This document shows positions 1 through 7,737 of a stretch of DNA of 64,000 nucleotides, piece after piece. The notes under the pieces are model-generated. The model saw only the letters and a program-made list of their open reading frames with translations. It had not been told where the DNA came from and did no database searches. The DNA comes from Kineosporia rhizophila (lineage in GTDB: Bacteria; Actinomycetota; Actinomycetes; Actinomycetales; Kineosporiaceae). The stretch is from positions 496,001-560,000 of the forward strand of contig NZ_JAJSOH010000002.1 in assembly GCF_021277265.1 (NCBI RefSeq), given 5' to 3'. Within the stretch, counting starts at the first letter, position 1, and the number at the start of each line of letters is the position of its first letter. A program made the translations under genes and the position numbers.

Positions 1-248
1 ATGTTGAAGGTGACCCCACCGTCGGGTGCGCCCGGACCGGAGTACCGCACCGCAGTGTTCTTCGCGAGAATGGTGATGCCCTTCTCGCGCTCCAGGTCGT
101 TGGAGTCCATCGCCCGGTCGTCCACGTGAGCGTGGTCGCCGAAGGAGCCGGTCTGCCAGAGCATGGCATCGACGAGCGTGGTCTTTCCGTGGTCGACGTG
201 GGCGACAATGGCGACATTGCGCAGGTCGTCACGGGTCTGCGTAGGCAT
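1..248 (-). CDS. typA: Translational GTPase TypA/BipA, N-terminal part (runs off the window)
   Basis: The first 82 codons of a ribosome-associated GTPase of the EF-G/LepA/BipA class. The ATG lies at 248 on the minus strand. The peptide has the G1 motif AHVDHGKTT near residue 17 and the switch-I/G2 stretch EREKGITI near residue 54, both typical of TypA/BipA, which binds the 70S ribosome under stress and helps 50S assembly. The C-terminal part lies outside the window. The NUDIX gene ends 51 bases upstream on the same strand, so the two may be co-transcribed. No strong Shine-Dalgarno is visible before the ATG. EF-G and LepA are the alternatives, but the N-terminal pattern fits TypA best. Confidence 0.9.
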   Translation of the reverse strand, partial: MPTQTRDDLRNVAIVAHVDHGKTTLVDAMLWQTGSFGDHAHVDDRAMDSNDLEREKGITILAKNTAVRYSGPGAPDGGVTFN

Positions 249-299
249 GCGAAAGGCCGATCCGGTTGGGGGGTGATGACTCTCCATGTTACCCGCGCC

Positions 300-752
300 T
301 CAGCGGGCCTGACGTTCCTCCGCCAGAGCGGTGAGCGCGGTGACGATCGGCACGTCCGCGGGCAGCCAGCCGACCTCACCCCAGCGGCCCAGCGGCAGGT
401 GCCGCAACTCGTCGTGCACCTCGATCGGGGCGGGCTCGCCCTCGGTCACCCGGACCAGCCAGACCCGCATCCGGTGGCTCGGCGGCAGGTCCCAGCCCAG
501 CCCGTTCGGGGCCGGAAGTTCCTCCCCCACCTCGACCTTCACCCCGAGCTCCTCGGCCAGCTCCCGGTGCAGGGCCTGCAGCGGCTCCTCCCCCGGGTCG
601 ACCTTGCCGCCGGGCAGTTCCCAGCCCCCGGCCAGGTGCGGCGGCTCGGTGCGGCGGGCGGCCAGGAGCACGGTGGGGCGGCGCAGGTCGTCGACGACGG
701 CCGCGCCGACCACCAGAACGGGCTGGAATGTGTCAGTCACGGCGAGCAGCAT
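300..752 (-). CDS. NUDIX hydrolase, MutT-like (8-oxo-dGTP diphosphatase type)
   Basis: A 150-residue NUDIX protein. The full NUDIX box (G-x5-E-x7-REL-x-EE-x-GV) is present at about residues 48-71, beginning GGKVDPGEE and ending RELAEELGV; its glutamates bind the metal that drives diphosphate hydrolysis. Size and the short flanking regions match the MutT/CTP-pyrophosphohydrolase group, which cleans oxidised nucleotides from the pool or salvages dCTP. The substrate cannot be told from sequence. The reading frame is open further upstream, but homology begins near the ATG at 752; a GTG at 740 (VTDTFQPVLV) is an equally good start. It lies just upstream of typA on the same strand. Confidence 0.85.
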   Translation of the reverse strand: MLLAVTDTFQPVLVVGAAVVDDLRRPTVLLAARRTEPPHLAGGWELPGGKVDPGEEPLQALHRELAEELGVKVEVGEELPAPNGLGWDLPPSHRMRVWLVRVTEGEPAPIEVHDELRHLPLGRWGEVGWLPADVPIVTALTALAEERQAR

Positions 753-839
753 CCCAACGTTGCGTGACCGGTGCACGAAGGCGACCCGACCCGGCCGTGA
801 ATCCGGGCGGGATTGTGATCCACGTCCTACGCTGAGGCC

Positions 840-1490
840 ATGCCTGAACTGCTGACCATGCAGGAGCTGGACACCGCCCTGGTGGGGCTGCCCGCCGTGC
901 ACAAGTCCGGTACGTCACTGCTGCGGGTGCGGGTCAAGGCCCCCGGGTTCCCCCAGGCGGTGGAGCTGATCTCCCGGGTGGCGCTGAGCGCCGAGGAGAT
1001 GAACCACCACCCCGACGTCGACCTGCGCTTCGACAAGGTCACGTTCACCCTGAGCACGCACGTCTCCGGCGGGGTGACCGCCCTCGACGTGGAGCTGGCC
1101 CAGCGGATCATGGTGCACGTCGACGCGGTGGGCGCCGAGGTGCTGCCCCCGGCCGCCCGGGTGGAGCTGGCCATCGACACCGCCGACGCCGACGCGATCC
1201 GGCCGTTCTGGAAGGCCGGCCTGGGCTACGTGGAGCGCCGCGGCGACGAGGGCGTCGAACTGCACAACCCGGACGAGGTCGGCCCGGTGGTCTGGTTCCA
1301 GCCCAGTCAGGAGCCGCGGACCCAGCGCAACCGGATCCACTTCGACGTCTACGTCGCCTTCGACGAGGCCCCCCGGCGGGTGGCCGAGGTGGTCCAGGCC
1401 GGCGGCCGGCTGGTCACCGACGAGTTCGCCCCGGACTGGTGGGTGGTGGCCGACGCCGACGGCAACGAGCTCTGCGTCTGCACCCAGTAG
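840..1490 (+). CDS. Pterin-4a-carbinolamine dehydratase domain fused to a VOC/glyoxalase-like domain
   Basis: A 216-residue two-domain protein. Residues 1-100 carry the PCD/DCoH signature: the cluster NHHPD at 55-59, H74 in STHVSGG and D83, which in PhhB-type enzymes dehydrate 4a-hydroxytetrahydropterin. Residues 105-216 look like a single VOC-superfamily (glyoxalase-like) module, ending in GNELCVCTQ. No aromatic amino-acid hydroxylase lies in the window, so the pterin role is uncertain. A TACGCT hexamer at 828-833, six bases before the ATG, suggests a leaderless mRNA. It converges on the binding-protein gene with only 7 bases between stop codons. The fusion is seen in other actinobacteria; the biochemical role of the VOC half is unknown. 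Confidence 0.8.
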   Translation: MPELLTMQELDTALVGLPAVHKSGTSLLRVRVKAPGFPQAVELISRVALSAEEMNHHPDVDLRFDKVTFTLSTHVSGGVTALDVELAQRIMVHVDAVGAEVLPPAARVELAIDTADADAIRPFWKAGLGYVERRGDEGVELHNPDEVGPVVWFQPSQEPRTQRNRIHFDVYVAFDEAPRRVAEVVQAGGRLVTDEFAPDWWVVADADGNELCVCTQ

Positions 1491-1497
1491 GGCCGGA

Positions 1498-3270
1498 TCA
1501 GGGCGCCGGCGCCGACCAGGTGTCGGCGTTCCAGGTCGGTCCGGCCCAGCTGGGGTTGTACTGCACGTTCTGCACCTGGGCGGACGTGGCCAGCAGGGCC
1601 GGGTAGGCGAACAGCGGCACCGTGGCGATGTCCTCCCACAACGTGGTGTCGAGCTGCTCCAGCAGGCTGAGCTGCCGGTCCGGGTCGAGCTCCGAGTACA
1701 GCCGCTCCAGCAGCAGGTCGACGTTCTTGTTGCGGTAGCCGATGTAGTTCTGCGTGCCCTTGCTGACATAGATGCTGTATGTCTGGCTGAGCATGGCCGA
1801 GCTGGTCCAGGCGTACAGCGCCGCGTCGAAGTCGCCGCGCTTGAGCTCGGAGGAGAAGAACGTGTAGCTGCCCCCGTCCTCGATCTTGAAACCCGCCTTT
1901 TCGCAGGACTTCTTGATCAGCTTGACCTCGGTCTCCCGGCGCAGGTCGGGGGCCAGGTAGGCGATCCGGACCTTGGTGCCGGTCTTCTTGGTCTGCTTCA
2001 GGATCTGCCGGGCACCCTCCACGTCCACCTCTGCGAACGCCTGCCCACCGGTCGCCGCGGTCTGCTCGTAGCCCTCCTGGAAAGGTGTCCGGAACCGCGA
2101 CTGCAGCACCTCGGCCTGCGGGTTCACCGGTTTGATGAGCTCGTCCAGGATCTGCTGGCGGGGAAGGCACTTGGCGAACGCCTGGCGCAGGGCCCGCGAG
2201 CGGAACTTGCCCTCGAAGTTGAAGTCCAGGTGTTCCCAGACGAACGAGTCGTGGTGCGAGACCCGCACCGCCTCCCCCGCCGCCCCCAGCGTCTTCAGCA
2301 TCGCCTCGGTCGGGGTCGGGTCGATGACCTGCACCTCGCCGTCGATCAGGGCCTGGGCCTGCTCGTCCTCCGGGATCATCCGGATCACCACGTTGCGGGC
2401 CGCGGGCACGGTGCCCCACCACTTCGGGTTCGGCTCCAGGGTCAGCGCCTCGCCGGGTTTCCAGGAGGCCACCTGGTACGGGCCCGCACTGGGGGCCAGC
2501 GCGGTGTCGTAGCGGCCGTCGGTGAACACCCAGGCGGTGTTGTAGAACCGGCCGAGCTTCTGCATGGTGGCGCTCTTGCCCTGCTCGGCCGCGGCGATCA
2601 CGTCCTTCACCCCCGAGCCCTTCTCGGCGATGTGCGCGGGAAGGATGGTGCCGGGGCCGAAAAGTGAGGTCCAGTCGGCGAAGACCCGGTCGAAGGTGAC
2701 GGTGAAGCTGCGGTCGCCGTCGGCACACTCCGGCCGGGAGACGTCGGCCCAGGCGGCCGGGGTGAAGGCGGAGAACGCGGTGAGCTTGGTCCCGGTGTAC
2801 TGGTCGCGCTTGCCGGTGGGCCACTTGCCCACGTTGGCGGCCCAGGCCAGTACCGCGTCGTCGCAGTCGAGGGGTTCACCGTCGGACCAGACCGCTTCTT
2901 CGGCGAAGGTGTACTGCACCGTCTGGGGGTTGCTGCTGACCTGCTCGAAGGAGCCGAAGTCGGTGTCGGGCACCCGCTCGCCGTCCGGCCCGAAGTACCA
3001 GAAGCCGCGCAGCACGTGGTTCAGCACCACGGCGTTGGCCGGGTTGGCCTGCTCGGCGACATTGTTGTTGTAGGAGGAGAACTCGCGGGCCGAGGCGTAG
3101 CTGATCGAGATCGGCGCAGTGGTGGGGGTGGCCGAGGCGCTGCCCCGTTCCCCGTCGGGTGTACGGGAGCTCTCGTCCGCCTCGTCGTCACCGCCCGAGC
3201 AGGCGGCGAGCGCCAGCACGACGGCGGCGAGCACCGCGATCCACGACCGGCCCGGCATCGAACGGCTCAA
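1498..3270 (-). CDS. ABC-transporter oligopeptide-type substrate-binding lipoprotein (SBP_bac_5 / OppA family)
   Basis: A 590-residue extracellular solute-binding protein. The N-terminus has a positively charged start, a hydrophobic stretch and a lipobox ending LALAAC, so it should be lipid-anchored on the outer face of the membrane. The body fits family-5 peptide/nickel binders, including the WSDGEPLDCDDAVLAW segment (family: F-hDG-pltA-DV). A TTG start at 3270 is chosen because AAGGA lies 7 bases before it; the first ATG (3258) is too far from that site. No permease or ATPase gene is nearby, so it is an orphan that must work with a transporter encoded elsewhere. The ligand is unknown. Confidence 0.88.
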   Translation of the reverse strand: MSRSMPGRSWIAVLAAVVLALAACSGGDDEADESSRTPDGERGSASATPTTAPISISYASAREFSSYNNNVAEQANPANAVVLNHVLRGFWYFGPDGERVPDTDFGSFEQVSSNPQTVQYTFAEEAVWSDGEPLDCDDAVLAWAANVGKWPTGKRDQYTGTKLTAFSAFTPAAWADVSRPECADGDRSFTVTFDRVFADWTSLFGPGTILPAHIAEKGSGVKDVIAAAEQGKSATMQKLGRFYNTAWVFTDGRYDTALAPSAGPYQVASWKPGEALTLEPNPKWWGTVPAARNVVIRMIPEDEQAQALIDGEVQVIDPTPTEAMLKTLGAAGEAVRVSHHDSFVWEHLDFNFEGKFRSRALRQAFAKCLPRQQILDELIKPVNPQAEVLQSRFRTPFQEGYEQTAATGGQAFAEVDVEGARQILKQTKKTGTKVRIAYLAPDLRRETEVKLIKKSCEKAGFKIEDGGSYTFFSSELKRGDFDAALYAWTSSAMLSQTYSIYVSKGTQNYIGYRNKNVDLLLERLYSELDPDRQLSLLEQLDTTLWEDIATVPLFAYPALLATSAQVQNVQYNPSWAGPTWNADTWSAPAP

Positions 3271-3486
3271 GCGGAGTTCCTTTCCCGAGCGACGTCTCAC
3301 CGGGGGTACCCCCTCGACCATCCTGTCCAATAAATCCACTAGCGCCCAGATCCGCAAGGCAGGCGACTGCCTGTTACCGACCTGTGACGCTGCGATGACC
3401 AAAGGTACAGATCTGACCGCTGAGGCGGCACACCCGTCTGGAAGGTACGGTTGATCACTCCGGCAGGCTCAGGACGGAGGCGGACG

Positions 3487-3714
3487 ATGGGCCGAAAATG
3501 GCATCCCGTGCGTCCTCCGGTCGAACGTTGCCCGATCCACAGCAAGAACATCTACCCCAGCTCGGCCGTGGCCGGCATCAAGGCCCGCGAGGTCGAGGCC
3601 AAGGAGGGGCTGGAGTCCGGCGCGATGGACACGTTCTACTGCGAGGACTCCAAGGGCTGGCACATCGGCCACCGGTCGATCCGGGCCCGCATCGAACGCA
3701 AGTGGTCGGTCTGA
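3487..3714 (+). CDS. Small Cys/His protein of unknown function
   Basis: A 75-residue basic protein preceded by a good GGAGG site six bases before the ATG. It holds CPIH near residue 20 and FYCEDSKGWHIGH near residues 50-62, so two Cys and several His could form a small zinc-binding fold. It resembles short actinobacterial and phage proteins with a C-x-H ... YxC-xx-(C)-xGWH pattern, but one cysteine of that pattern is replaced here. It ends 11 bases before the aminotransferase and probably shares its transcript. I do not recognise a defined function. Confidence 0.6.
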   Translation: MGRKWHPVRPPVERCPIHSKNIYPSSAVAGIKAREVEAKEGLESGAMDTFYCEDSKGWHIGHRSIRARIERKWSV

Positions 3715-3725
3715 GGAGACAACCG

Positions 3726-4928
3726 GTGGACGTAGAACGGATCCGCTCGCACTTCCCCGCGCTGGCCGAGGGGGCGGCGCACTTCGACGGCGCCGGGGGC
3801 ACCCAGACGGCCGACGTGGTGGGCGACGCGGTGCGCGACACGATGCTGTCGGCGATCTCCAACCGTTCCACCTTCACCCGGGCCGAGCAGCGCGCCGAAC
3901 AGGTGGTCGCGCAGACCCGCGGGGCGCTGGCCGACCTGCTCGACGCCGATCCCGGCGGGGTGGTGTTCGGCCGCAGCATGACGGCGCTCACCTTCGAGTT
4001 CTCCCGGGCGCTGGCGAAGACCTGGCGGCCCGGCGACGAGGTGGTGCTCAGCCGGCTCGACCACGACGCGAACGTGCGGCCGTGGGTGATCGCGGCCGAG
4101 AACGCCGGGGCCACGGTGCGCTGGATCGACTTCGATCCGGAGACCGGCGAACTGGAGGACGTGTCGGCGCACCTGGGTGAGCGCACTCGCCTGGTCGCCG
4201 TCACGGGTGCGTCGAACCTGATCGGCACGCGGCCGGCGCTGCGGCCGATCGCCGATGCGGTGCACGCCGCCGGAGCCCTGTTCTACGTCGACGCCGTGCA
4301 CCTGGCCGCCCATGCGCCGGTCTCGCTGGCCGAGTTCGGCGCCGACTTCCTGGCCTGCTCGCCCTACAAGTTCTTCGGTCCGCACTGCGGGGTGGTCGCG
4401 GCCGCCCCGGAACTGCTGGCCGAGCTGCACCCCGACAAGCTGGCCCCCTCGTCGGACGCGGTGCCGGAGCGGTTCGAGCTGGGCACGCTGCCGTACGAGC
4501 TGATGGCCGGCGTCACGGCGGCGATCGACTTCCTGGCCGGGCTGGAGCCGGAGGCGACCGGGAGCCGGCGGGAGCGGATCGTCACCTCGATGACGGCGGC
4601 GGCCGCGCACGAGGACGCCCTGCGGGCGAAGATCGAGGCCGGGCTGGCCGAGCTGAACGCCCTGAGCCCGCTCACGGTGTGGTCCCGGGCCGCCGAGCGC
4701 ACCCCGACGCTCCTGGTCACCTTCGCCGAGCACGAGGCCGCCGACGCCTACCCGTTCCTGGCCGAGCGCGGCGTCAACGCCCCGGCCGGTTCGTTCTACG
4801 CCTACGAGACGGCCCGGCGGCTCGGCCTCGGCGCGGCCGGGGGCCTGCGCTTCGGCCTGTCCGCCTACAACAACGACGAGGACGTGGACCGGCTGCTGGC
4901 CGGCCTGCGCGAGTTCCTCAGCCGCTGA
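3726..4928 (+). CDS. Cysteine desulfurase-like PLP enzyme (class V aminotransferase, SufS-like)
   Basis: A 400-residue fold-type I PLP enzyme. The PLP lysine is expected at K215 in SPYKFFGPH, with the cofactor-contacting aspartate at D189 (YVDAVH) and the phosphate-binding N-terminal region GRSMTALTF at 82-90. The overall pattern matches the SufS-like subfamily of class V aminotransferases that are often called cysteine-desulfurase-like proteins. These usually stand apart from suf/isc operons, as here, and their substrate is unknown. The GTG start at 3726 has AGGAG seven bases upstream. The 3' end overlaps by 11 bases the end of a frameshifted membrane protein gene on the other strand. Confidence 0.85.
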   Translation: MDVERIRSHFPALAEGAAHFDGAGGTQTADVVGDAVRDTMLSAISNRSTFTRAEQRAEQVVAQTRGALADLLDADPGGVVFGRSMTALTFEFSRALAKTWRPGDEVVLSRLDHDANVRPWVIAAENAGATVRWIDFDPETGELEDVSAHLGERTRLVAVTGASNLIGTRPALRPIADAVHAAGALFYVDAVHLAAHAPVSLAEFGADFLACSPYKFFGPHCGVVAAAPELLAELHPDKLAPSSDAVPERFELGTLPYELMAGVTAAIDFLAGLEPEATGSRRERIVTSMTAAAAHEDALRAKIEAGLAELNALSPLTVWSRAAERTPTLLVTFAEHEAADAYPFLAERGVNAPAGSFYAYETARRLGLGAAGGLRFGLSAYNNDEDVDRLLAGLREFLSR

Positions 4929-5270
4929 CCCGCCGTAGGTACCACTGCAGGCCGCCCATCGCCGCGTCGAGCCCGGCGGTGGCCACGACCAGCGAACGTC
5001 CCACTCCCCGGGCTGCCGGGGCAGCACCGCCAGACAGGTGAGGACCCAGGCGGAGTTGACTGCGGCAGACCGGCCGAGCGCGGTCGGCGTCGGGTTCCGG
5101 GCGGCCGCCGCCAGCAGCGCCGAGCTGGCCAGAAGCGCCCCGGTCACCCAGGGCCGGGAACGCCCCGAGGGATCGACGAGCCGGTAGGCCGCGGGTGCGG
5201 CGGTCACTGCGGCCCCCGCGGCCAGACAGCCCAGTGAATCGAGATTCAGGACCAGTCGCCGCGGTTCCAT
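4918..5270 (-). pseudogene. Small integral membrane protein, interrupted by a single-base frameshift
   Basis: Starting at the ATG at 5270 the first ~85 codons read as a plausible membrane protein, with hydrophobic stretches CLAAGAAVTAAPAAY and ALLASSALLAAAA, up to TCLAVLPRQPG. From about 5000 the sensible reading continues one base out of frame as RSLVVATAGLDAAMGGLQWY and reaches a TGA at 4918-4920. The gene length (353 bases) is one short of a whole number of codons, so one base is missing in the run around 5005-5025 (CCCGGGGAGTGGG). The start lies 7 bases after the tetR stop, suggesting an operon. A real mutation or a sequencing error would look the same. Confidence 0.55.
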
Positions 5271-5277
5271 CGGCCGG

Positions 5278-5946
5278 CTACCGCCGCAGCGAAGGGGCCT
5301 GGGCGCAGCGCAGTACCTCGAGGAACTCCTCGGGGTGCAGGTCCGAGTCGGCCAGCCGCGGCTTCTCCTGGCAGGCCTGCAGGCCGGCCAGGACGATCTC
5401 GAGCGAGCGCCGCCACAGGTCGGGGCGCACCGCGCGGCAGCCGTCCATCACCGGGCCGACCATCAGCGGGATCATGCCCAGGTCGTACGAGGTGATGCCG
5501 GGCCGCAGCACCCCGGCCGCGTGCCCGCGGGCGACGATCTGGTCGATCAACGGCAGCAGACGGGCCCGGCAGGTGGTCATCGTGTCGCTGGTGACGTTGA
5601 ACATCAGGAACTCTTTCAGCCCCCGATTGCCGGCCTGGACCTCCAGCGACCGGGTCACGAACGTGACCAGGCCCTGCCACGCGTCCTCGACCTCCAGGGC
5701 ACGCTCGGCCAGCTCGACCACCTGGTCCACGTCCTCGGCGAACAGGGCCTCGAGCAGGGAGTCCTTGTCGGGGAAGCGGCGGTAGACGGTGCCCACCGCC
5801 ACGTCGGCCGCCTCGGCCAGCTGGTCGTGACTGACGCCGAGCCCCTGCTCGGCCAGCAGCGTGCGGGCAGCCGTGAGGATCCGCTGGCGGTTGCGTTCAG
5901 CGTCTTTCCGCAGCGGCCGGCACATGCGTCCCCGGTCCTCACCCAT
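5278..5946 (-). CDS. TetR-family transcriptional regulator (partner of the divergent MFS exporter)
   Basis: A 222-residue TetR repressor. Residues about 15-60 form the helix-turn-helix DNA-binding domain (RILTAARTLLAEQG ... VAVGTVYRRFPDKDSLL), followed by a variable ligand-binding domain. It is divergently transcribed from a 14-TM drug exporter, the classic arrangement in which TetR represses the exporter and itself until a ligand binds. A 14-base inverted repeat at 6046-6059 in the shared region is a candidate operator. A second ATG at 5925 would remove seven residues. The small frameshifted membrane gene follows directly. Confidence 0.9.
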   Translation of the reverse strand: MGEDRGRMCRPLRKDAERNRQRILTAARTLLAEQGLGVSHDQLAEAADVAVGTVYRRFPDKDSLLEALFAEDVDQVVELAERALEVEDAWQGLVTFVTRSLEVQAGNRGLKEFLMFNVTSDTMTTCRARLLPLIDQIVARGHAAGVLRPGITSYDLGMIPLMVGPVMDGCRAVRPDLWRRSLEIVLAGLQACQEKPRLADSDLHPEEFLEVLRCAQAPSLRR

Positions 5947-6006
5947 CGCCTGAGTGTACCTGCCGTGGCACTTTCGGGCGAGAAAAGTTGAGAACCCGTT
6001 TTAAAG

Positions 6007-6037
6007 TTGACAGGCCTCTCCACATGGGGGCTATGGT
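6007..6037 (+). promoter_or_regulatory. Candidate promoter of the MFS exporter
   Basis: A perfect TTGACA at 6007-6012 and TATGGT at 6032-6037 are separated by 19 bases, one or two longer than optimal. Transcription would start near 6044, leaving a leader of about 110 bases before the ATG at 6155. The adjacent palindrome at 6046-6059 would then lie on the start site. Confidence 0.45.
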
Positions 6038-6045
6038 CGTACCGT

Positions 6046-6059
6046 TCTCGATGTCGAGA
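6046..6059. promoter_or_regulatory. Candidate TetR operator (14-base inverted repeat)
   Basis: TCTCGA-TG-TCGAGA is a perfect inverted repeat with a two-base centre. It lies between the divergent tetR and MFS genes, just downstream of the candidate -10 element, where a bound repressor would block transcription. The assignment to this TetR is inferred from position. Confidence 0.45.
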
Positions 6060-6154
6060 GCTTCCTCCACTTGGACTCGCGGCGAGCGACTGCCGGGCGG
6101 AACGCCCGAAGGGCCGCGGCCCTCCCAGACTTCCTTTCCACGAAATGGACCACC

Positions 6155-7666
6155 ATGACGTCTGTAGACAGCGTCGGTCAGGTGCCGGCCGAATCCACGG
6201 CCGAGCAGCCTGCCGCCAGTGATCCCCGCCGGTGGTGGGCGCTCGCGGTGATCGCCGTCGCCCAGCTGATGGTCGTGCTCGACGCGTCCATCGTGAACAT
6301 CGCCCTCCCCTCGGCCCAGGCCGACCTGAACATCAGCGACGCCAACCGGCAGTGGGTGCTCACCGCCTACGCCCTGGCCTTCGGCGCCCTGCTGCTGCTG
6401 GGTGGCCGCATCGCCGACTACACCGGCCGTAAGCGGATCTTCCTGATCGGCCTGATCGGCTTCGCCGGCGCCTCCGCCCTGGGCGGCGCCGCGGTGAACG
6501 ACCTCATGCTCTTCGGCGCCCGTGGTCTGCAGGGCCTGTTCGCCGCCCTGCTCGCCCCCGCCGCCCTGTCGCTGCTGCAGGTCAGCTTCACCGACGCGAA
6601 GGAGCGCGCCCGCGCGTTCGGCGTCTACGGCGCGGTCTCCGGCACCGGTGCGGCCATCGGCCTGATCCTCGGTGGTGTGCTCACCGAGTACCTCAACTGG
6701 CGCTGGACGCTGCTGGTCAACGTGCCGATCGCGATCCTGGCCGCGGTGGCCGCGGTCAGCGTGGTGCGTGAGAGCAAGGCGCACGGCGACACCCGTTACG
6801 ACGTGCCGGGTGCGGTGCTGGTCAGCGGTGGTCTGGCCGCCCTGGTCTACGGCTTCACCCAGGCCGCCGAGGCCGCCGACGGCTGGAGCGCCACCAGCAC
6901 GATCACCTGGCTCGTGGTGTCGGCCGTGCTGCTGGTCGGCTTCGTGGTCTGGGAGACCCGCACCCACCACCCGCTGCTGCCGCTGCGCGTGGTGCTCGAC
7001 CGCAACCGGGGCGCCGCCTTCGCCTCGTCGCTGCTGATCGGGGCCGGGCTGTTCGCCATGTTCCTGTTCCTGACCTACTACTTCCAGCAGAACCTGGGCT
7101 ACAGCGCGATCAAGTCCGGCTTCGCCTTCCTCCCGTTCAGCGCAGGCATCATCGTTGCCGCCACAGTGGCCAGCAGCCTGATGCCGAAGGTCAACCCCCG
7201 GGTGCTGCTCGTGGTCGGCGGGGCGATGGCCACCGGTGGCCTGGCCCTGCTCACCCAGATCGAGGCCGACAGCAGCTGGCTCACCCTGGTCCTGCCCGCC
7301 GAGATCCTGATCAGCCTGGGCATGGGTCTGTACTTCGTGGTCTCGGCCAGCGTGGCCCTGGCCGGGGTCGAGGAGCACGACGCCGGTGTCGCCAGCGCCA
7401 TGCTGAACACCTCGCAGCAGATCGGTGGGGCGCTCGGGATCGCGCTGCTGAACACGTTCTTCGCCAGCACGGTGACCGACTGGCTGGCCGAGCACATGGG
7501 CTCCGGCTCGCCCGAGCAGCTCGCCGCCCAGGCCTCGATCCAGGGCTACCACGTGGCGTTCTGGATCGGTGCCGGCTTCATCGGGGCGGCCACCTTGATC
7601 GTGCTGGCCCTGGTGAACGCCCGCAGCAAGGACCTGAGCACCGAGGGCATGGTTCACGCCGGCTGA
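6155..7666 (+). CDS. MFS multidrug exporter, DHA2 (14-TM, EmrB/QacA) family
   Basis: A 503-residue inner-membrane proton-driven exporter. The N-terminus enters the membrane at WWALAVIAVAQLMVVLDASI, a typical DHA2 first helix with the D in motif D1 (LDASIVNIALP). Motif A appears as GGRIADYTGRKR and motif C around the fifth helix (GAVSGTGAAIGLILGG). Length and helix count fit the 14-segment group that exports cationic drugs, dyes or antibiotics. The ATG at 6155 is chosen because homology begins shortly after it, although the Shine-Dalgarno is weak. The divergent TetR gene suggests substrate-inducible expression. The substrate cannot be predicted. Confidence 0.9.
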   Translation: MTSVDSVGQVPAESTAEQPAASDPRRWWALAVIAVAQLMVVLDASIVNIALPSAQADLNISDANRQWVLTAYALAFGALLLLGGRIADYTGRKRIFLIGLIGFAGASALGGAAVNDLMLFGARGLQGLFAALLAPAALSLLQVSFTDAKERARAFGVYGAVSGTGAAIGLILGGVLTEYLNWRWTLLVNVPIAILAAVAAVSVVRESKAHGDTRYDVPGAVLVSGGLAALVYGFTQAAEAADGWSATSTITWLVVSAVLLVGFVVWETRTHHPLLPLRVVLDRNRGAAFASSLLIGAGLFAMFLFLTYYFQQNLGYSAIKSGFAFLPFSAGIIVAATVASSLMPKVNPRVLLVVGGAMATGGLALLTQIEADSSWLTLVLPAEILISLGMGLYFVVSASVALAGVEEHDAGVASAMLNTSQQIGGALGIALLNTFFASTVTDWLAEHMGSGSPEQLAAQASIQGYHVAFWIGAGFIGAATLIVLALVNARSKDLSTEGMVHAG

Positions 7667-7699
7667 GGTGACAGCCGGTCATCACAGGCCGGGGACGAC

Positions 7700-7730
7700 G
7701 GTGAGCCCAGTGGAGGGACCTGGGCTCACC
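7700..7730. terminator. Bidirectional terminator hairpin
   Basis: An 11-base-pair stem (GGTGAGCCCAG / CTGGGCTCACC) with a 9-base loop lies between the convergent exporter and hydrolase genes. There is no long U tract, as is usual in high-GC actinobacteria. Confidence 0.75.
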
Positions 7731-7737
7731 GGCGTCC

